This document shows, piece by piece, positions 6,799 to 6,836 of a stretch of DNA of 6,836 nucleotides. Source of the DNA: an uncultured Verrucomicrobiota bacterium (GTDB taxonomy: Bacteria > Verrucomicrobiota > Verrucomicrobiia > Chthoniobacterales > SZAS-18); assembly GCA_937873255.1 (NCBI GenBank), contig CALMVM010000291.1:1-6836 (forward strand), in the 5' to 3' direction. Within the stretch, counting starts at the first letter, position 1, and every line of letters starts with the position of its first letter. The translations under genes and the position numbers were made by a program. The notes below the pieces were generated by a model. It made no database searches. It saw only the letters and a program-made list of their open reading frames with translations, and was not told the DNA's origin.

Positions 6799-6836
6799 CG
6801 GCTGCGCGATGATAGGAGCAGGGTTGATACCATCCG

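Noticed and set aside
6799..6836. Minus-strand frame at the right edge (MVSTLLLSSRSR) whose TGA overlaps the acyltransferase ATG as ATGA
   Set aside because: It could be the end of an upstream coupled gene, but only 12 codons are inside the window and the sequence has no recognisable content.

Overview
This GC-rich, gene-dense bacterial window is built around a complete succinate dehydrogenase operon, sdhC-sdhA-sdhB (2070-5496, + strand). The operon is of the type-B or b558-like kind: one large five-helix cytochrome b subunit and a flavoprotein and iron-sulfur subunit of the Bacillus/Bacteroidota style. Six of the seven gene starts lack a recognisable Shine-Dalgarno sequence. A long REP/BIME-like inverted repeat lies between genes. 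Together with the Sdh type these suggest Verrucomicrobiota or a relative, but this is an inference from style, and no marker gene here proves it.

Layout. 1-107 (-): the first 35 codons of a secreted protein with a clear signal peptide; the rest lies outside the window. 108-402: a divergent intergenic region holding a perfect 16-bp palindrome (152-167), a terminator-like hairpin for minus-strand transcripts (182-204) and a perfect 34-bp inverted repeat with a 41-nt spacer (220-328). 403-1938 (+): a polytopic membrane protein that looks like a GT-C (GT39/ArnT-like) glycosyltransferase of unknown specificity. 1939-2069: a spacer with a TTGACA box and an AT-rich palindrome, the likely control region of sdhCAB. 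2070-5496 (+): sdhC, sdhA and sdhB, 14 nt and 8 nt apart. 5504-5707 (-): a 67-residue, very basic small protein of unknown function, convergent with sdhB and with the only strong Shine-Dalgarno site in the window. 5881-6798 (-): an acyltransferase-3 family membrane protein broken by one in-frame TAA at codon 94.

How the genes work together. SdhA oxidises succinate to fumarate on covalently bound FAD, SdhB passes electrons through three Fe-S clusters, and SdhC anchors the complex and reduces quinone, probably menaquinone. The GT-C protein and the broken acyltransferase both belong to families that modify cell-surface glycans or lipids, but nothing ties them to the sdh operon or to each other. 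I found no defence, CRISPR, phage or biosynthetic system. The points worth a second look are the broken acyltransferase, the BIME-like repeat, the two palindromes and the contrast in ribosome binding sites.
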